From: Acanthochromis polyacanthus
Taxonomy: Eukaryota; Chordata; Actinopteri; Pomacentridae
Direction of reading: 5' to 3'
Length of the DNA: 64,000 nt
Assembly (NCBI RefSeq): GCF_021347895.1
Contig: NC_067122.1
Span: 40,677,082-40,741,081, forward strand
Below the pieces are notes generated by a model. The model ran no database searches. It was not told the origin of the DNA and saw only the letters and a list, made by a program, of their open reading frames with translations. Both the position numbers and the translations under genes were made by a program. Of this stretch, positions 49,792 to 59,695 are shown piece after piece; within the stretch, counting starts at the first letter, position 1, and every line of letters starts with the position of its first letter.

Positions 49792-50274
49792 TTAACACTC
49801 AAGCGACCAAGTTATTTTAGCGGCTAAAATGACCGACTGGGGTCATTTATGATCCCACTATATTTTACACAGGAATATGTCTACTTTAGTGCCTTTTTTT
49901 GTACTTTCTTACCTATTCCACTCCACTGCATTTTAATATGGATATTCTAAAATAACCTTATTTTGTTATTCATGGTTTTTAATCATTTTTGACTCAAAGC
50001 TAAAGTAAAACCATATGAACAATATGATGCATTGTAAGAACGCAATACCATTTATTTAGACACGATTTGTCTGCCACTTCTTTTAAAACTTTATTCCTTT
50101 TATTTCCTCAATAGTAAATCAAAAGTACATAAAAACAAAATCTAGACAAACATCTTGTCTGTATGTGTGCAATGTAACATGCAGAGAAGTATTTAGATTA
50201 GGGGCGGCTGTGGCTCATGTGGCAGAGCCGTTCGTTCAATGCAAGACACTTTACCCACCTTACCTCCAGTGCTG

Positions 50275-50871
50275 CCACAGGGAGAAGAGATCAAGAAGGT
50301 GGAGGATTTTAAGTACTTATCGTCAACAGTACAGAGCAATGGAGAGTGTGGAAAAGAGGTGAAGAAGCGTGTACAGGCAGGCTGGAACGGCTGGAGAAAA
50401 GTGTCAGGTGTGATGTGTGATAGAAGAGTTTCAGCTAAAATGAAAGGAAAGGTTTACAAAACTGTGGTGAGACCAGCCATGTTGTTTGGTCTGGAGACAG
50501 TGTCCCTGAGGAAAAGACAAGAGGCAGAGCTGGAGGTAGCAGAACTGAAGATGCTGAGGTTCTCTTTGGGAGTGACCAGGATGGATAGGATCAGGAATGA
50601 GTACATCAGAGGGACAGCACATGTTAGAGGCTTTGGAGATAAAGTCAAAGAGGCCAGACTGAGATGGTTCGGACATGTCCAGAGGAGAGAGAGTGAATAT
50701 ATTGGTAGAAGGATGCTGAGTTTCCCACTGCCAGGCAGGAGGCCTAGAGGAAGACCAAAGAGGAGGTTTATGGATGTGGTTAAAGAGGACATGAAGGTAG
50801 TTGGTGTGAGAGAAGAGGATGCAGCAGACAGGGTTAGAAGGAGGCAATTGATTCGCTGTGGCGACCCCTGA
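50275..50871 (+). pseudogene. LINE reverse transcriptase C-terminal domain
   Basis: Open from the truncation point to a TGA at 50869, about 198 codons. It has 'VEDFKYLSSTVQSNGE', 'GKVYKTVVRPAMLFGLET', 'ELKMLRFSLGVTRMDRIRN' and 'ARLRWFGHVQRRESEYIGRR'. It closes with a basic 'GRRPRGRPKRR' stretch and ends 'QLIRCGDP'. This is the thumb/C-terminal region found after the polymerase in RTE-type ORF2 proteins. The endonuclease and palm are missing. The frame is unbroken, which suggests a fairly young insertion, but it has no start codon of its own and is not functional. Confidence 0.88.
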
Positions 50872-50905
50872 AGGGAAAAGCCGAAAGGAAAAGAAGAAGA
50901 AGAAG
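50275..50905 (+). mobile_element. 5'-truncated LINE (RTE-like) with 13-bp TSD
   Basis: The exact 13-bp duplication ACCTCCAGTGCTG lies at 50262-50274 and 50906-50918, the mark of target-primed reverse transcription. The element ends 'gcgacccctgaagggaaaag' followed by (GAA)n, the characteristic 3' end of a fish RTE-type LINE. Only the last 631 bp were inserted. Confidence 0.92.
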
Positions 50906-51349
50906 ACCTCCAGTGCTGTCACTTACACTGGTGTATGAATGTGTAAGCTGTGTAACGTTGGTGGTGGTCAGAGGGGTTGTAGGAGTGGATTGGCAGCCAG
51001 TCAGTCTGCCCCAGAGCAGCTGTGGCTAAAAATGTAGGTCTGCCAGCTATAGTGCACTGCAAAACACTGAAATATAGCAATTACAGGTAGAAATAAATAA
51101 ATAAAACTAAGGCCTACAATAGTGAAAAACCTATACATCTTTCTGGAGTCATAAGTGACCCCAGACAAGGTTTTATTATCCTTGTTACACCAGTTGGCCG
51201 ATCTCTACAAAAAACTATGAGCAGCTGTAGGACAAGTAGATTGACAAATTCATGGTAGGAAACATTTTTCGGATAAAAGATATGAAAACGGCAAATATAA
51301 TTATATGGCTAGGGTCATAAATGACCCCACTCGGTCGCTTGAGGGTTAA

Positions 51350-52257
51350 GCATGAGGTCACTGAGTAAGACTGGAACAGATTTTACGGTATGACCACATG
51401 CACTGAGACTATTTGTGGCATTTTGTTGACGTACATTTTGGGAATAAAAACCATAAATTTCAATAACAAGATCAAGAAACCTCTAAATTCTAAACATGTC
51501 TGGCCAACATGCTGTTTAATGTCTGTAGGGAACACTCTCAGTTATTAAAAATCTCTTTTAGATCACTAACCTCCTCTCCTGGGGCTGAAGAAAAACGGAC
51601 ATTTTATGCATTTTAGGCAGGCAGTTGTCTGATTGCAGTGTGTGTCAGCTTTGTGTCATGTTCCCTTCAAAAAAAAAATAAAACTAAAGATGAAAACTCC
51701 AAACAGGGATGAGAAGGTTTGTCTATGCCACTCTACTTATTCTAGACTTTGTGTAAAGTGGAAAAGGACACACATTCTCCAATATAACTATTGAGGGATG
51801 AAGTGTTGATTAAAGAAAGACAACACAAGAGCCTCCATGTGCCCAGTTATCCTCCACATAGTCAAAGGTGCATGAGAGTCTGTGAGCTTTGACCTCACTA
51901 AGAAGGGTTCCAGGCTCCAATGAGCAAAATAAGACATTTGTGAAGACACATAGCACAGGTAAAATAGCATAAATTCTGAATTTACATTAAGCAGGTGTAT
52001 AGAAACATGACTTCAAGTGAATGCTAATGTTGCTTCGCTAACTGTTGGATGTGTAACTTGGTAGCTGATTGCTAACAAGTGTGCCTTATCACCTTAAAAA
52101 AACAGTAATCTGTTCACAACTTGTTTCTGCTGCAAGAAAATCATCACATCACATCATACATGTCAACTACAATATCAAGAATCAATATGAAGTTTCTCCC
52201 ATTTAAATTCTCACTAACATTTCCAAAATAAATAAATACAGCATTCTAATTATGGAT
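51350..52257. other. non-coding stretch, no gene seen
   Basis: AT-rich, with no recognised feature. Confidence 0.4.
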
Positions 52258-52395
52258 AAAAGCACTCAGCGAGCGCAGTACTCCACCAAGGCTGCTCAGT
52301 CATAGGATAATTTCCAACTGATGAAAATTTTAATAAAAAATGACCTTAGATTGAGCAAAGGTGTGTGATGTATGGAAGCGAATGTGACTCAAAAC

Positions 52396-53045
52396 TCAAA
52401 TTCAAAAGCATTAGCAGAAATGCTTTTGCATTTCAAAGTCATAGCTGCACTTTTTGACTCAAAAATGAAATTAAAAAGCAATATTCCAAAATGCAATTTC
52501 ATTTTCTTCTTCAACACTACTCATTCTGTGACGAAATGAAAAAGCAAACGCAAATCACATTTGACATTTAATTTCCAAAACGTTCACCAGCAAAAAGGTA
52601 ACAAAATTCAATTTCAAATGTCAAATTCTAAAATGCAAAAGCATTAGCAGAAATGCTTTTGCATTTCAAAGTCATGGCTGCACTATTTGACTCAAAAATG
52701 AAATTAAAAATCAATATTCCAAAATGCAATTTCATTTTCTTCTTCAACACTGCTCATTTTGTGACGAAATGAAAAAGCAAATGCAAATCACATTTGACAT
52801 TTAATTTCCAAAACATTCACCAGCAAAAAGGTAACAAAATTCAATTTGAAATGTCAAATTCTAAAATGCAAAAGCATTAGCAGAAATGCTTTTGCATTTC
52901 AAAGTCATGGCTGCACTATTTGACTCAAAAATGAAATTAAAAATCAATATTCCAAAATGCAATTTCATTTTCTTCTTCAAGACTGCTCATTTTGTGACTA
53001 AATGAAAAAGCAAAAGCAAACTCAGAAATGCTTTTTCGTTTTTGT
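52396..53045. repeat. 233-bp satellite-like tandem repeat, about 2.8 units
   Basis: 'ttagcagaaatgcttttgca' recurs at 52411, 52644 and 52877. Each unit contains a hairpin-forming 'caaaagcattagcagaaatg' plus 'cttttgcat', then 'ccaaaatgcaatttcatttt' and 'gtgacgaaatgaaaaagc'. Units 2 and 3 are nearly identical; the last is partial and diverges after 53010. Confidence 0.92.
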
Positions 53046-53095
53046 GCTCACCCTGCAAAATGTGTCTCAAAATTCAAATGCAAAAGCAATCTCAA

Positions 53096-53300
53096 GTGGC
53101 GCAGGTTAGTGACGTCACGGACCCCAACTACAACTAGATTTGACTGGAGACCATTGGAGACTCGACGTGCAAGCAGATGGCGACGAGTAGTCCGGTGTTC
53201 AAGATTAACTGGTGTTCCCATCAACTGGTGATACTCAGTGAGCGACAGTGAGCAACACATAGCTTAGGTGACTGTACCGATGCCTGTTCAAAACACACAG
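53096..53300 (+). promoter_or_regulatory. CRE-containing promoter-like block
   Basis: A perfect palindromic CRE, TGACGTCA (53110-53117), in CpG-richer DNA is followed by 'agatggcgacgag' (53176), which resembles a YY1/initiator element. No TATA box at the usual distance. It lies right after the 233-bp repeats and may be the promoter of the inserted element. Activity is not shown. Confidence 0.35.
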
Positions 53301-53580
53301 ACGTCAATAAACTGTTCCGAAATGTTCTTGTTGTCAGCTTTAACATTGTCGTTATTGCTCTGTTTGGACTCACGGCTGTTGAGTCTACCAGTAATATACT
53401 CGGTTTAATGAGGACTTCCAGCTAACGGAGTGGAAATATCGCTTCACTGCGGCAGTGTGACGATCTCCATCACATTAACTGGTGACAGTCTGTGACCTCA
53501 GTCCGACAAAAACACCAAGAGAAGTTCTAATACCGTTTACTGAGAAAAGACACCAATTCCTTTCAGTGTAGCACATATAC

Positions 53581-53675
53581 TGGGGCAATAGCTCAGGTGA
53601 CTGAACAGGAGATCTATAAACAAGAAGATAAACCCGACGCAGCGGCCTGGGTTCAACTCCAGCTCGCAGCTTTTT
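53581..53675 (+). mobile_element. tRNA-like SINE head, expanded
   Basis: 'ggggcaatagctcaggtga' (A-box-like) and 'gggttcaactccagctcg' (B-box-like) sit about 60 bp apart, more than in a normal tRNA. It is probably the head of a diverged SINE. No tail was identified. Confidence 0.5.
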
Positions 53676-53976
53676 GCTGTAGGTTTTCTCCCGCTTTCTA
53701 CTGCGGTACGGATACTGAATCACGTAACCTAAATTGATTTTGATCAGGAATTGATGAAGATTCCTTGACAATACTCCCACAATTTAATCAATTATTCCTT
53801 GTCACATTTTCGATGGATAAGTCCCCAAAAGTCTGCATCAGTTGATTTGTAGTAGGATCACAATCATGTTGTAGTGTTCAGCTGTAGTCATTATCAAATC
53901 ACTTGGTCCTTGTGTCATTTCTGACCTTTCCTGAAAATTTCATCTAACTCCACCACTTACCTTGGTGGAGTAAGAA

Positions 53977-54654
53977 AGAAATGAACATTTAAAAAAAATA
54001 AATTATTTAACCTTTATTTAACCAGCTCTTTTCCAACATTAACATATGCGTGGTAAAATCGAGGTCAGGTGATTCGCACATGATCAGATTGTGTTGTGTT
54101 TTGAAATTGTACAACATAACGCAGATCTTGCAAACAATTCCCTTTGAGGCTGATTCCCCACCTGATGTTCAGTTTACTCTCTCAGTGCAGTACACATTTA
54201 AAATGATTTTCGTGTCATAACCACAGACTGCTGCCACATTGATGCTGACGGTAAAAGTTAATATCCAGAACATTGTGTTTCTATTTATTGATCCCACAGA
54301 TCTTCAATGGATTTTACAGATCTTTCAATGCGGTGATACAAGTGAGCATCCAACAGGGTTGACATGAATGAGACTTCAGATCTGATCAAATCTTTCTCTG
54401 TACAATTTGTGAAATTAGCACATTAGCAGACATTTTCTGATTACAACTTTTTTTCATTAGCCACATGAAAGACTGTAGCTGTCAGCTGGATCTATTGTTC
54501 TCTTTGACAAGTGCACAAGACAGCATCAGCTACCTTCAACTTTAACTATCATGTGTTTAATAGTAGATAAATAAACAGCTAAACAACAGTCAGGAGTAAA
54601 AATAATTCAACTTTCGAATAGAAATAGAAAAAAATACAAGTTCCACAATATCAC

Positions 54655-54657
<3 letters not shown>
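53977..54657. other. non-coding stretch, no gene seen
   Basis: AT-rich sequence up to the TA tract that received the foldback-like element. Confidence 0.4.

Positions 54658-54719
<62 letters not shown>
54658..54719. repeat. (TA)n at left flank of the foldback element
   Basis: A near-perfect TA tract, broken once by 'tacata'. A shorter TA tract lies on the other side at 57679-57700. The element was probably inserted into a TA microsatellite, which hides any target duplication. Confidence 0.85.
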
Positions 54720-54721
<2 letters not shown>

Positions 54722-54737
54722 GGCATGCCGTTTAGGA

Positions 54738-54985
54738 AATTATATATATAATGAAAGTCGATATATATATAATGAAACTTGATATATATATAATGAAACT
54801 TGATATATATATAATGAAAGTCGATATATATATAATGAAAGTCGATATATATACAATGAAACTTGATATATATATATAATGAAAGTCGATATATATATAA
54901 TGAAACTTGATATATATATAATGAAAGTCGATATATATATATATAATGAAAGTTGAGATATATATATATGGAATGAAAGTCGGAA
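54738..54985. repeat. left TIR tandem array
   Basis: About ten units of 'tatatatataatgaaagtcga' with variants 'gaaacttga' and 'gaaagttga'. The array then reverses near 54985-55040 into 'tttcattccatctattcaaa' and 'gtttcattccatatattcag'. Long minus-strand frames through it (Ile-Tyr rich) are artefacts. Confidence 0.9.
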
Positions 54986-55114
54986 TATAGAATGTTCAGA
55001 TTTTCATTCCATCTATTCAAAGTTTCATTCCATATATTCAGACTTTTTCCTACTGAGCCCTGGAAGGACATGGCAAACAAAAACAGGAACCTTATTGGAC
55101 ATTTGCTCTTCAGA

Positions 55115-55250
55115 TGAGCTCTTCTGTGATTATCTGTCTGTCTTCATGGTTGTCACAGGGAACGGCGACTACGTTTGAGAAAACAGGTAATTTTTAGAGA
55201 TGTTTTGATTCTGAACACTGAACGTGTTAGCATTAGCTTAGCTACTTAGC
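55115..55250 (+). pseudogene. possible first exon of a transposase remnant
   Basis: The ATG at 55115 opens MSSSVIICLLHGCHRERRLR and ends in the donor CAG|GTAATT at 55186 (phase 0). If joined to the acceptor at 55343 (TTTATAG|CTGG) it continues LVLRLITRQRSAAAWTHP, then a stop. The basic stretch followed by WTHP recalls the N-terminus of PIF/Harbinger-type transposases ('W-x-x-P' after an RR-rich run). That likeness is weak. The stop and the missing catalytic region make it a remnant at best. Confidence 0.3.
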
Positions 55251-55956
55251 TTCGACTACATTTGCATCCCTACATAGCTTAAAGGTTAAACACATGCACC
55301 ATATGTTGATGATAATGATAATATCTATGTTTATCTTTATAGCTGGTCTTAAGGCTAATTACGAGGCAGAGGTCAGCTGCTGCCTGGACACATCCATGAT
55401 CACGCCACTGGTGGGACACAATTGTACTGGATTTCAGCTGAAGGCTGCTGTTCTGTCCAAACTGAGACATTTTTATTGTGACATACCCTCCACTGTTGTT
55501 AGCTTTTGATTCAATCAAATTTTTTGAGATGAGGAAATCACTATTTCATGTTTCTAGTTAAATACCCTACTTTTATGATATATCACTACAGCATGCACTT
55601 TTTATATTTTCCATCAATTTCACTCAAAAGTTGAATAACTATTTGTGAGCAGTGTATGTAGACACATAATAGAAGCACATTTCAATAATATATCTGCTGC
55701 AGTAGTGCTGTTTATCTACCTAGATTGGTGTAACAGTAAAAAAACAACAACATATGCTACTGATGTTTCTGACTAAAATCTGCTTGAAAAGCACAACTGC
55801 TTATCTGTCAAAATGTGTGTAACAAAAGTGTGCACTGAACACTGAATAAAGTCTCTGTAGATTATAGACAAAATTTGCATCTCTCATCACAAATTTCTGT
55901 TTATTCACCCAAAGTGCATGGGTAAAATACAAAACAGGTGAAGTACTAAAAAAGAT

Positions 55957-55962
55957 TTATTT
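55957..55962 (-). terminator. polyadenylation signal AATAAA
   Basis: AATAAA on the minus strand, two bases past the TAG of the three-exon model. It is consistent with a very short 3' UTR. Confidence 0.5.
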
Positions 55963-55963
55963 T

Positions 55964-57310
55964 CTAGAAAAGCCAATAGTCAACAATGCAGTTTAATTCT
56001 GGGACAGTTGCTCCAGCACCGACACCATGCGTCCCATCAGTGCAACCAAGGTTTTCATTCATCTTCTGGATGTTCTGGAGCATGGCAGAGGTCACGTCTT
56101 GGTGTCTTCCGATCTGTTCCAAGAACCGTTCCTCTGACCTCTCCAGATACTGCAGAGGATCCACAGCAGCTTCCTGGTTCCCTTTTCCTGCATAAAAGCA
56201 TCCAAAAAGTATTAGTTGTCAGTAATTATTTTCTATTTTCATAAACACAGTTAACTTAAAGTAAATGTTCTATTTTGTGATTTTAGGATGGGTCAAAAGA
56301 TAACATACTGATCATGTTGATGTCTGCATCGTCTAAACAGATCTTACTTGATTTGGTCTGTAGAGAGGAGGACAGCGTGGAGGAGCTGCAGGACGGAACC
56401 AGTAAGCTGCAGACTAGTGCTCCTGGTAACTGGACCTCATCATCCAAGGCCGACAACTAAATAAAATGAACAAGACATGCTGTTGATAGCATCTGTAATA
56501 CAAATGATTTTATCCATTAACTGATTTTTTGCTTTGTCCATACAATGTTAGAAAGTGTTACAAATAATACCTGTAATAATTTCCAACAGTGATAAATGCC
56601 TTGTTTTATTTTACAACAAAAAACACCAAAAGCATCTGTGTATAAGAAATCAGTGCATTGGATTTCCACATCTGCAAAGCTAGAAAATCACACATCAGAA
56701 TTTTACCTTGAAATTATGAAAATAGCTGCAGATTACCAGTACTCTTTACTTCATTGTGTTAACTTGATCATTTGAATCAGTTTTTTAGACTTGTATTACT
56801 GATACGAAACATAATCAACACATAAATTAAAATGTGTTCGCAAAGAGTTCACTGGTTCTTCAAGGAAAATTTCAATGATAACCATATAGTTCAGTAATAT
56901 GATTAATGGGTCATTGTGTAACAGCGTGGGAGGTTCTGAATACAGGTCTTGGACTGAAATATTGCTGCTGCTTTCCTCCGGTTTTATAAGGAGTTGTTTC
57001 ATAGCTTGTTAGCTTACCAGCGGCTAACTGGCTGGCAAACAATAGTTCAACGCCAACCTCTAATCAGTGATCTGGTGTCCGGACCGCGTTAGCTGGCGGA
57101 ACGTTCATAATACTGATGTGGGACTGTTGTAGCTAGCGTATTCATAGTAGGATAACAGCAGGATGTTGGGGAAATAAAACTTACCATTATCAGGATCGCT
57201 GGTCTGCATGGCAGACTCTTAGCGCATCGCACTGCTTGAATGTCTGTGTATTTCAGGCCGATTTCAAAATAAAACTCAATAAAATTCTCGTCCGGGTGAG
57301 TGTCCTTCAT
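55964..57310 (-). CDS. three-exon gene of unknown function inside the foldback element
   Basis: Model on the minus strand: exon 1 57310-57185 (ATG, 42 codons, donor ATG|GTAAGT); exon 2 56456-56348 (acceptor TTTAG, donor CAA|GTAAGA); exon 3 56187-55964 (acceptor ATGCAG, TAG stop). Both introns keep phase (0, then 1), giving 152 residues. An AATAAA lies at 55962-55957, directly after the stop. Exon 1 reads MKDTHPDENFIEFYFEIGLK; exon 2 is Ser/Leu-rich; exon 3 has a long charged amphipathic helix (YLERSEERFLEQIGRHQDVT and AMLQNIQKMNENL). Such C-terminal helices occur in Myb/SANT-like companion proteins of Harbinger elements, but no SANT domain is visible here. The gene starts just inside the right terminal repeat. 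Function unknown. Splicing is predicted, not shown. Confidence 0.5.
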
Positions 57311-57360
57311 TGTCGCTTCGCCATACGGACATGTCCCTTCCGGGGCTCGGTAGGAAAAAA

Positions 57361-57494
57361 AGATTTGATATATATATAATGAAAGTTGATATATATATAA
57401 TGAAAGTCGATATATATATATAATGAAACTTGATATATATATAATGAAAGTTGATATATATATAATGAAAGTCGATATATATATATAATGAAAG

Positions 57495-57533
<39 letters not shown>

Positions 57534-57660
57534 ACTTTCATTATATATATATCAAGTTTCATTATATATATATATCAAGTTTCATTATATATATATCGAC
57601 TTTCATTATATATATATCAACTTTCATTATATATATATCAACTTTCATTATATATATAAT
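57361..57660. repeat. right TIR tandem array with central reversal
   Basis: Units read 'tatatatataatgaaagtcg' from 57361 to about 57500, then a pure TA core (57500-57530), then the inverted form 'ctttcattatatatatatca' to 57655. It is a palindromic array of about 12 units. Confidence 0.92.
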
Positions 57661-57700
57661 TTCCTAAACGGCATGCCATATATATATATATGTAGATATA

Positions 57701-59499
57701 TATAGCTATGTCACTGCTTTGCTACTGTGATCTTATTTTCATATGTGCAATTTAATCATTTTCTGCTGTAATCATAAACAAAATAGGGTAATTGGGCTAT
57801 AAATGCTCATTTTTAACAAAATGAGTGTTATAGTTTTCCGCATCAGGGAGTCTGCAGAAAAAGAACAGATGGGACACTTTGACCTCCTTGCTGAGTCATG
57901 CAAAAGTATTAACTCCACAGAAAAGTAATTCTCATTTGGAAATGTCGTTTCCGCTGTACCGTTTGATACTGAGTGTGCCCGATGGCACAAAGAAATACTT
58001 AGATGCAATCTCAAAAAAAAGACAGATAACATTGTGTAAATGAGGCATGCAGAGGCAGGTGCTTCCACACAGATGTGTTCTCTGCAATAATTACAATTTA
58101 CATTTAGGCATTTGGCAGAGGTTTTTATCCAGATTGTCCAACAGTAAGTGCAAGATTAAAAGACAGAAGATTCCTCAAGCATCAACAAAATAGCCCATTG
58201 TGTCAGAGTCCAATGAGCAGTCAGTGCTGTGTTAGTTAAAAAGGCCTATCTTAACATCAGTATGCGGTTGTACCATAATTGTAGACTGCTGCTGATAAGT
58301 ATCAGTATCAATGCCTATCAATACAAGGCAGAGCACACAAATATAGGCCACTATAGCAAATACTTGAGAACATCTTCACCATAATTTTCACCGCAGCATC
58401 AGAAAAATGCGCACATACAGACAAAAGACTTGATAACACTTTGGAGCAGTTAACAAAAGTTTAGAGGTCAGAGAGCGAGAAGGAATGGAAGGAAACTGAT
58501 ATTCAATAAATGATGTACAATAGACAGCCTATGCAGACTTGATCAGTGTGGGAACGCCATTCCACTACTTTGTGCATAGAAGAAATAAAGGTTTACCAGC
58601 AACAGCTCAGTATGGAATCCTGTCCAGTGAGTTGAATTGAATTATAACCTTTAACTTGCCTTATATGAGGCAGGAGTGTTGTGACACAAAATGTGCAGCC
58701 AGTGGACAGAGGATGCAGTTTTGGGAGGTTTAGGCTAAGCTTAGCTGCAGCATTCTCAGTGAACTGTAGAGATCTAAAGGTGGAACAGACTACTTGGTGA
58801 CGTGGGGTTTCTGGTGTGTGCTGGGAGATGATGCAACAGGGCCTGAAATAAGGGCCTTGTCCAACATTCAGATAAGTTTTTATGTCAGCTGGCCTTGGAA
58901 AGCCATATGTAGGCCATCTGCAGCACAAAGAGATTCAGACATCTTTGCATTAAAGCCTGCATGTAGTCAGCCACGTTATGTCAGGTCTAGATAGGAGGGT
59001 TTCTATCAAAGCCCAGAAGACTGCCAACTCCCGACAGCATCTACGTTTAGTTAGCAGGGTGATCGCATAGCAACATTACACTTTATTACGAGAAGGAAAA
59101 GACATTGTTAGGCAGCGCGATGAATACTATTAACTGGGCAACGCGCCATGTATAGCAAAAGCATTTATTTAGACAGAAATGTCACGTGCTACATTACCAA
59201 ACATGATTGACAATCAAAGCATGATCGTAACAATCCATGTTTTGTTTCATTAATAAACTACGCTGATATCTAAACACAGGATTATAACTCCACCCTTCCG
59301 AATGTATGCGCGCTCCCGTGGCAGGGGATACAATTTCTATCGGGGATAACTACTTTGGCACGACACATGTTCTGTAAGTTTCCCACCGTTTCCGTGTAAA
59401 GTCCTGCACGTCTTCGCCCTGGACATCTGTGAGATGCATATAGCATCATTTCGATCCTTTTTTAGTAACTTTTGAAGGCGGTTTCCTTGTCTTTCTTTT
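57701..59499. other. non-coding stretch with a dispersed repeat
   Basis: 'atttacatttaggcatttgg' plus 'cagaggtttttatccagatt' (58098-58140) is the recognisable start of a common fish repeat. The following 850 bp to about 58990 are probably its body. No gene seen. Confidence 0.45.
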
Positions 59500-59695
59500 C
59501 TTTTCGTCTAGATACAGTAGACGTCATGTTGTTTTGATCTGAAACCAGGGCAACGAGACTCGGCTCCTATTGGTACACGTGACCAAAAACCGCTGCACGC
59601 ACTGCAAATCCTAGTCCGCCTGTGTAAATATCACTACGCCACAGTAAAAAAAGATTGACACAAAAACGCTAATTATTAAAAAATGACTGGAAACG
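59500..59695 (+). promoter_or_regulatory. candidate promoter and first coding exon
   Basis: CpG-enriched DNA with an inverted CCAAT box (CCTATTGG, near 59567) and an E-box in 'tacacgtgacc' (59573) precedes an ATG at 59683. It reads M-T-G-N and then breaks at a good donor, AACG|GTGAGT (phase 1). The first four residues equal the start I recall for UCHL5, but four residues are far too few to identify a gene. No certain second exon was found, and 62979 is only a possibility. Confidence 0.3.

Larger units (their letters stand above)
50201..51065 (+). mobile_element. tRNA-derived SINE split by a LINE
   Basis: The head GGGGCGGCTGTGGCTCATGT matches the SINE at 42746. Part of the tRNA-like region is deleted, then 'gcaagacactttacccacct' continues to 50274. 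After the LINE it resumes at 50906 ('acctccagtgctg') with 'ctggtgtatgaatgtgtaag' and a body ending near 51065. Confidence 0.8.
49796..51345. mobile_element. piggyBac-like MITE with TTAA TSD, host of a nested SINE and LINE
   Basis: TTAA flanks both sides (49792-49795 and 51346-51349). The left end CACTCAAGCGACC and the right end, inverted, CCCTCAAGCGACCGAGTGGG share a further subterminal 'ggggtcatttatga'. TTAA duplications with CCC-type ends are the signature of the piggyBac superfamily. No transposase is present. Without the nested SINE the element would be about 0.7 kb. Confidence 0.8.
52258..53976 (+). repeat. dispersed repeat R1, copy 4, split by a 1.4-kb insertion
   Basis: The 5' part (52258-52336: 'aaagcactcagcgagcgcag', 'tactccaccaaggctgctc') and the 3' part (53738-53976: 'ttgatttgtagtaggatcac', 'cttgtgtcatttctgacc', 'ccaccacttaccttggtgg') belong to the same repeat as 30748-31146. 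The 1.4 kb between them holds the 233-bp tandem repeat and the CRE block. Confidence 0.65.
54720..57679. mobile_element. foldback-like DNA transposon with array TIRs, 2.96 kb
   Basis: The outer tips are inverted copies of ATGGCATGCCGTTTAGGAAA. The inner borders of the terminal repeats are also inverted copies: 'cctactgagccctggaagga' (near 55050) and 'tccttccggggctcggtagg'-like (57327-57352). Each terminal repeat is about 350 bp. Between tip and border each consists of a tandem array of about 20-21-bp units (ATATATATAATGAAAGTYGA) that reverses direction partway, so every arm can fold on itself as well as with the other arm. The 2.25-kb middle holds a spliced minus-strand gene and a plus-strand remnant. 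Superfamily unassigned; PIF/Harbinger is one guess. Confidence 0.8.

Noticed and set aside
50239..50274. ATG at the start of the reverse-transcriptase frame as a real start codon
   Set aside because: These bases belong to the SINE upstream of the 13-bp target duplication, so the in-frame ATG is accidental.
52396..53045. CRISPR-like repeat array
   Set aside because: The period is 233 bp with no unique spacers, and the genome is eukaryotic. It is a tandem satellite-like repeat.
54607..55080. 157-codon Ile/Tyr-rich minus frame
   Set aside because: It is a read-through of the TA-rich terminal-repeat array, with no domain. The same applies to the frames at 57307-57562 upstream of the real exon.
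55294..55509. 71-codon plus frame ending VVSF as the main gene of the foldback element
   Set aside because: Joining it to the upstream ATG exon through the available splice sites gives the wrong frame, and the start lies in AT-rich, intron-like DNA.
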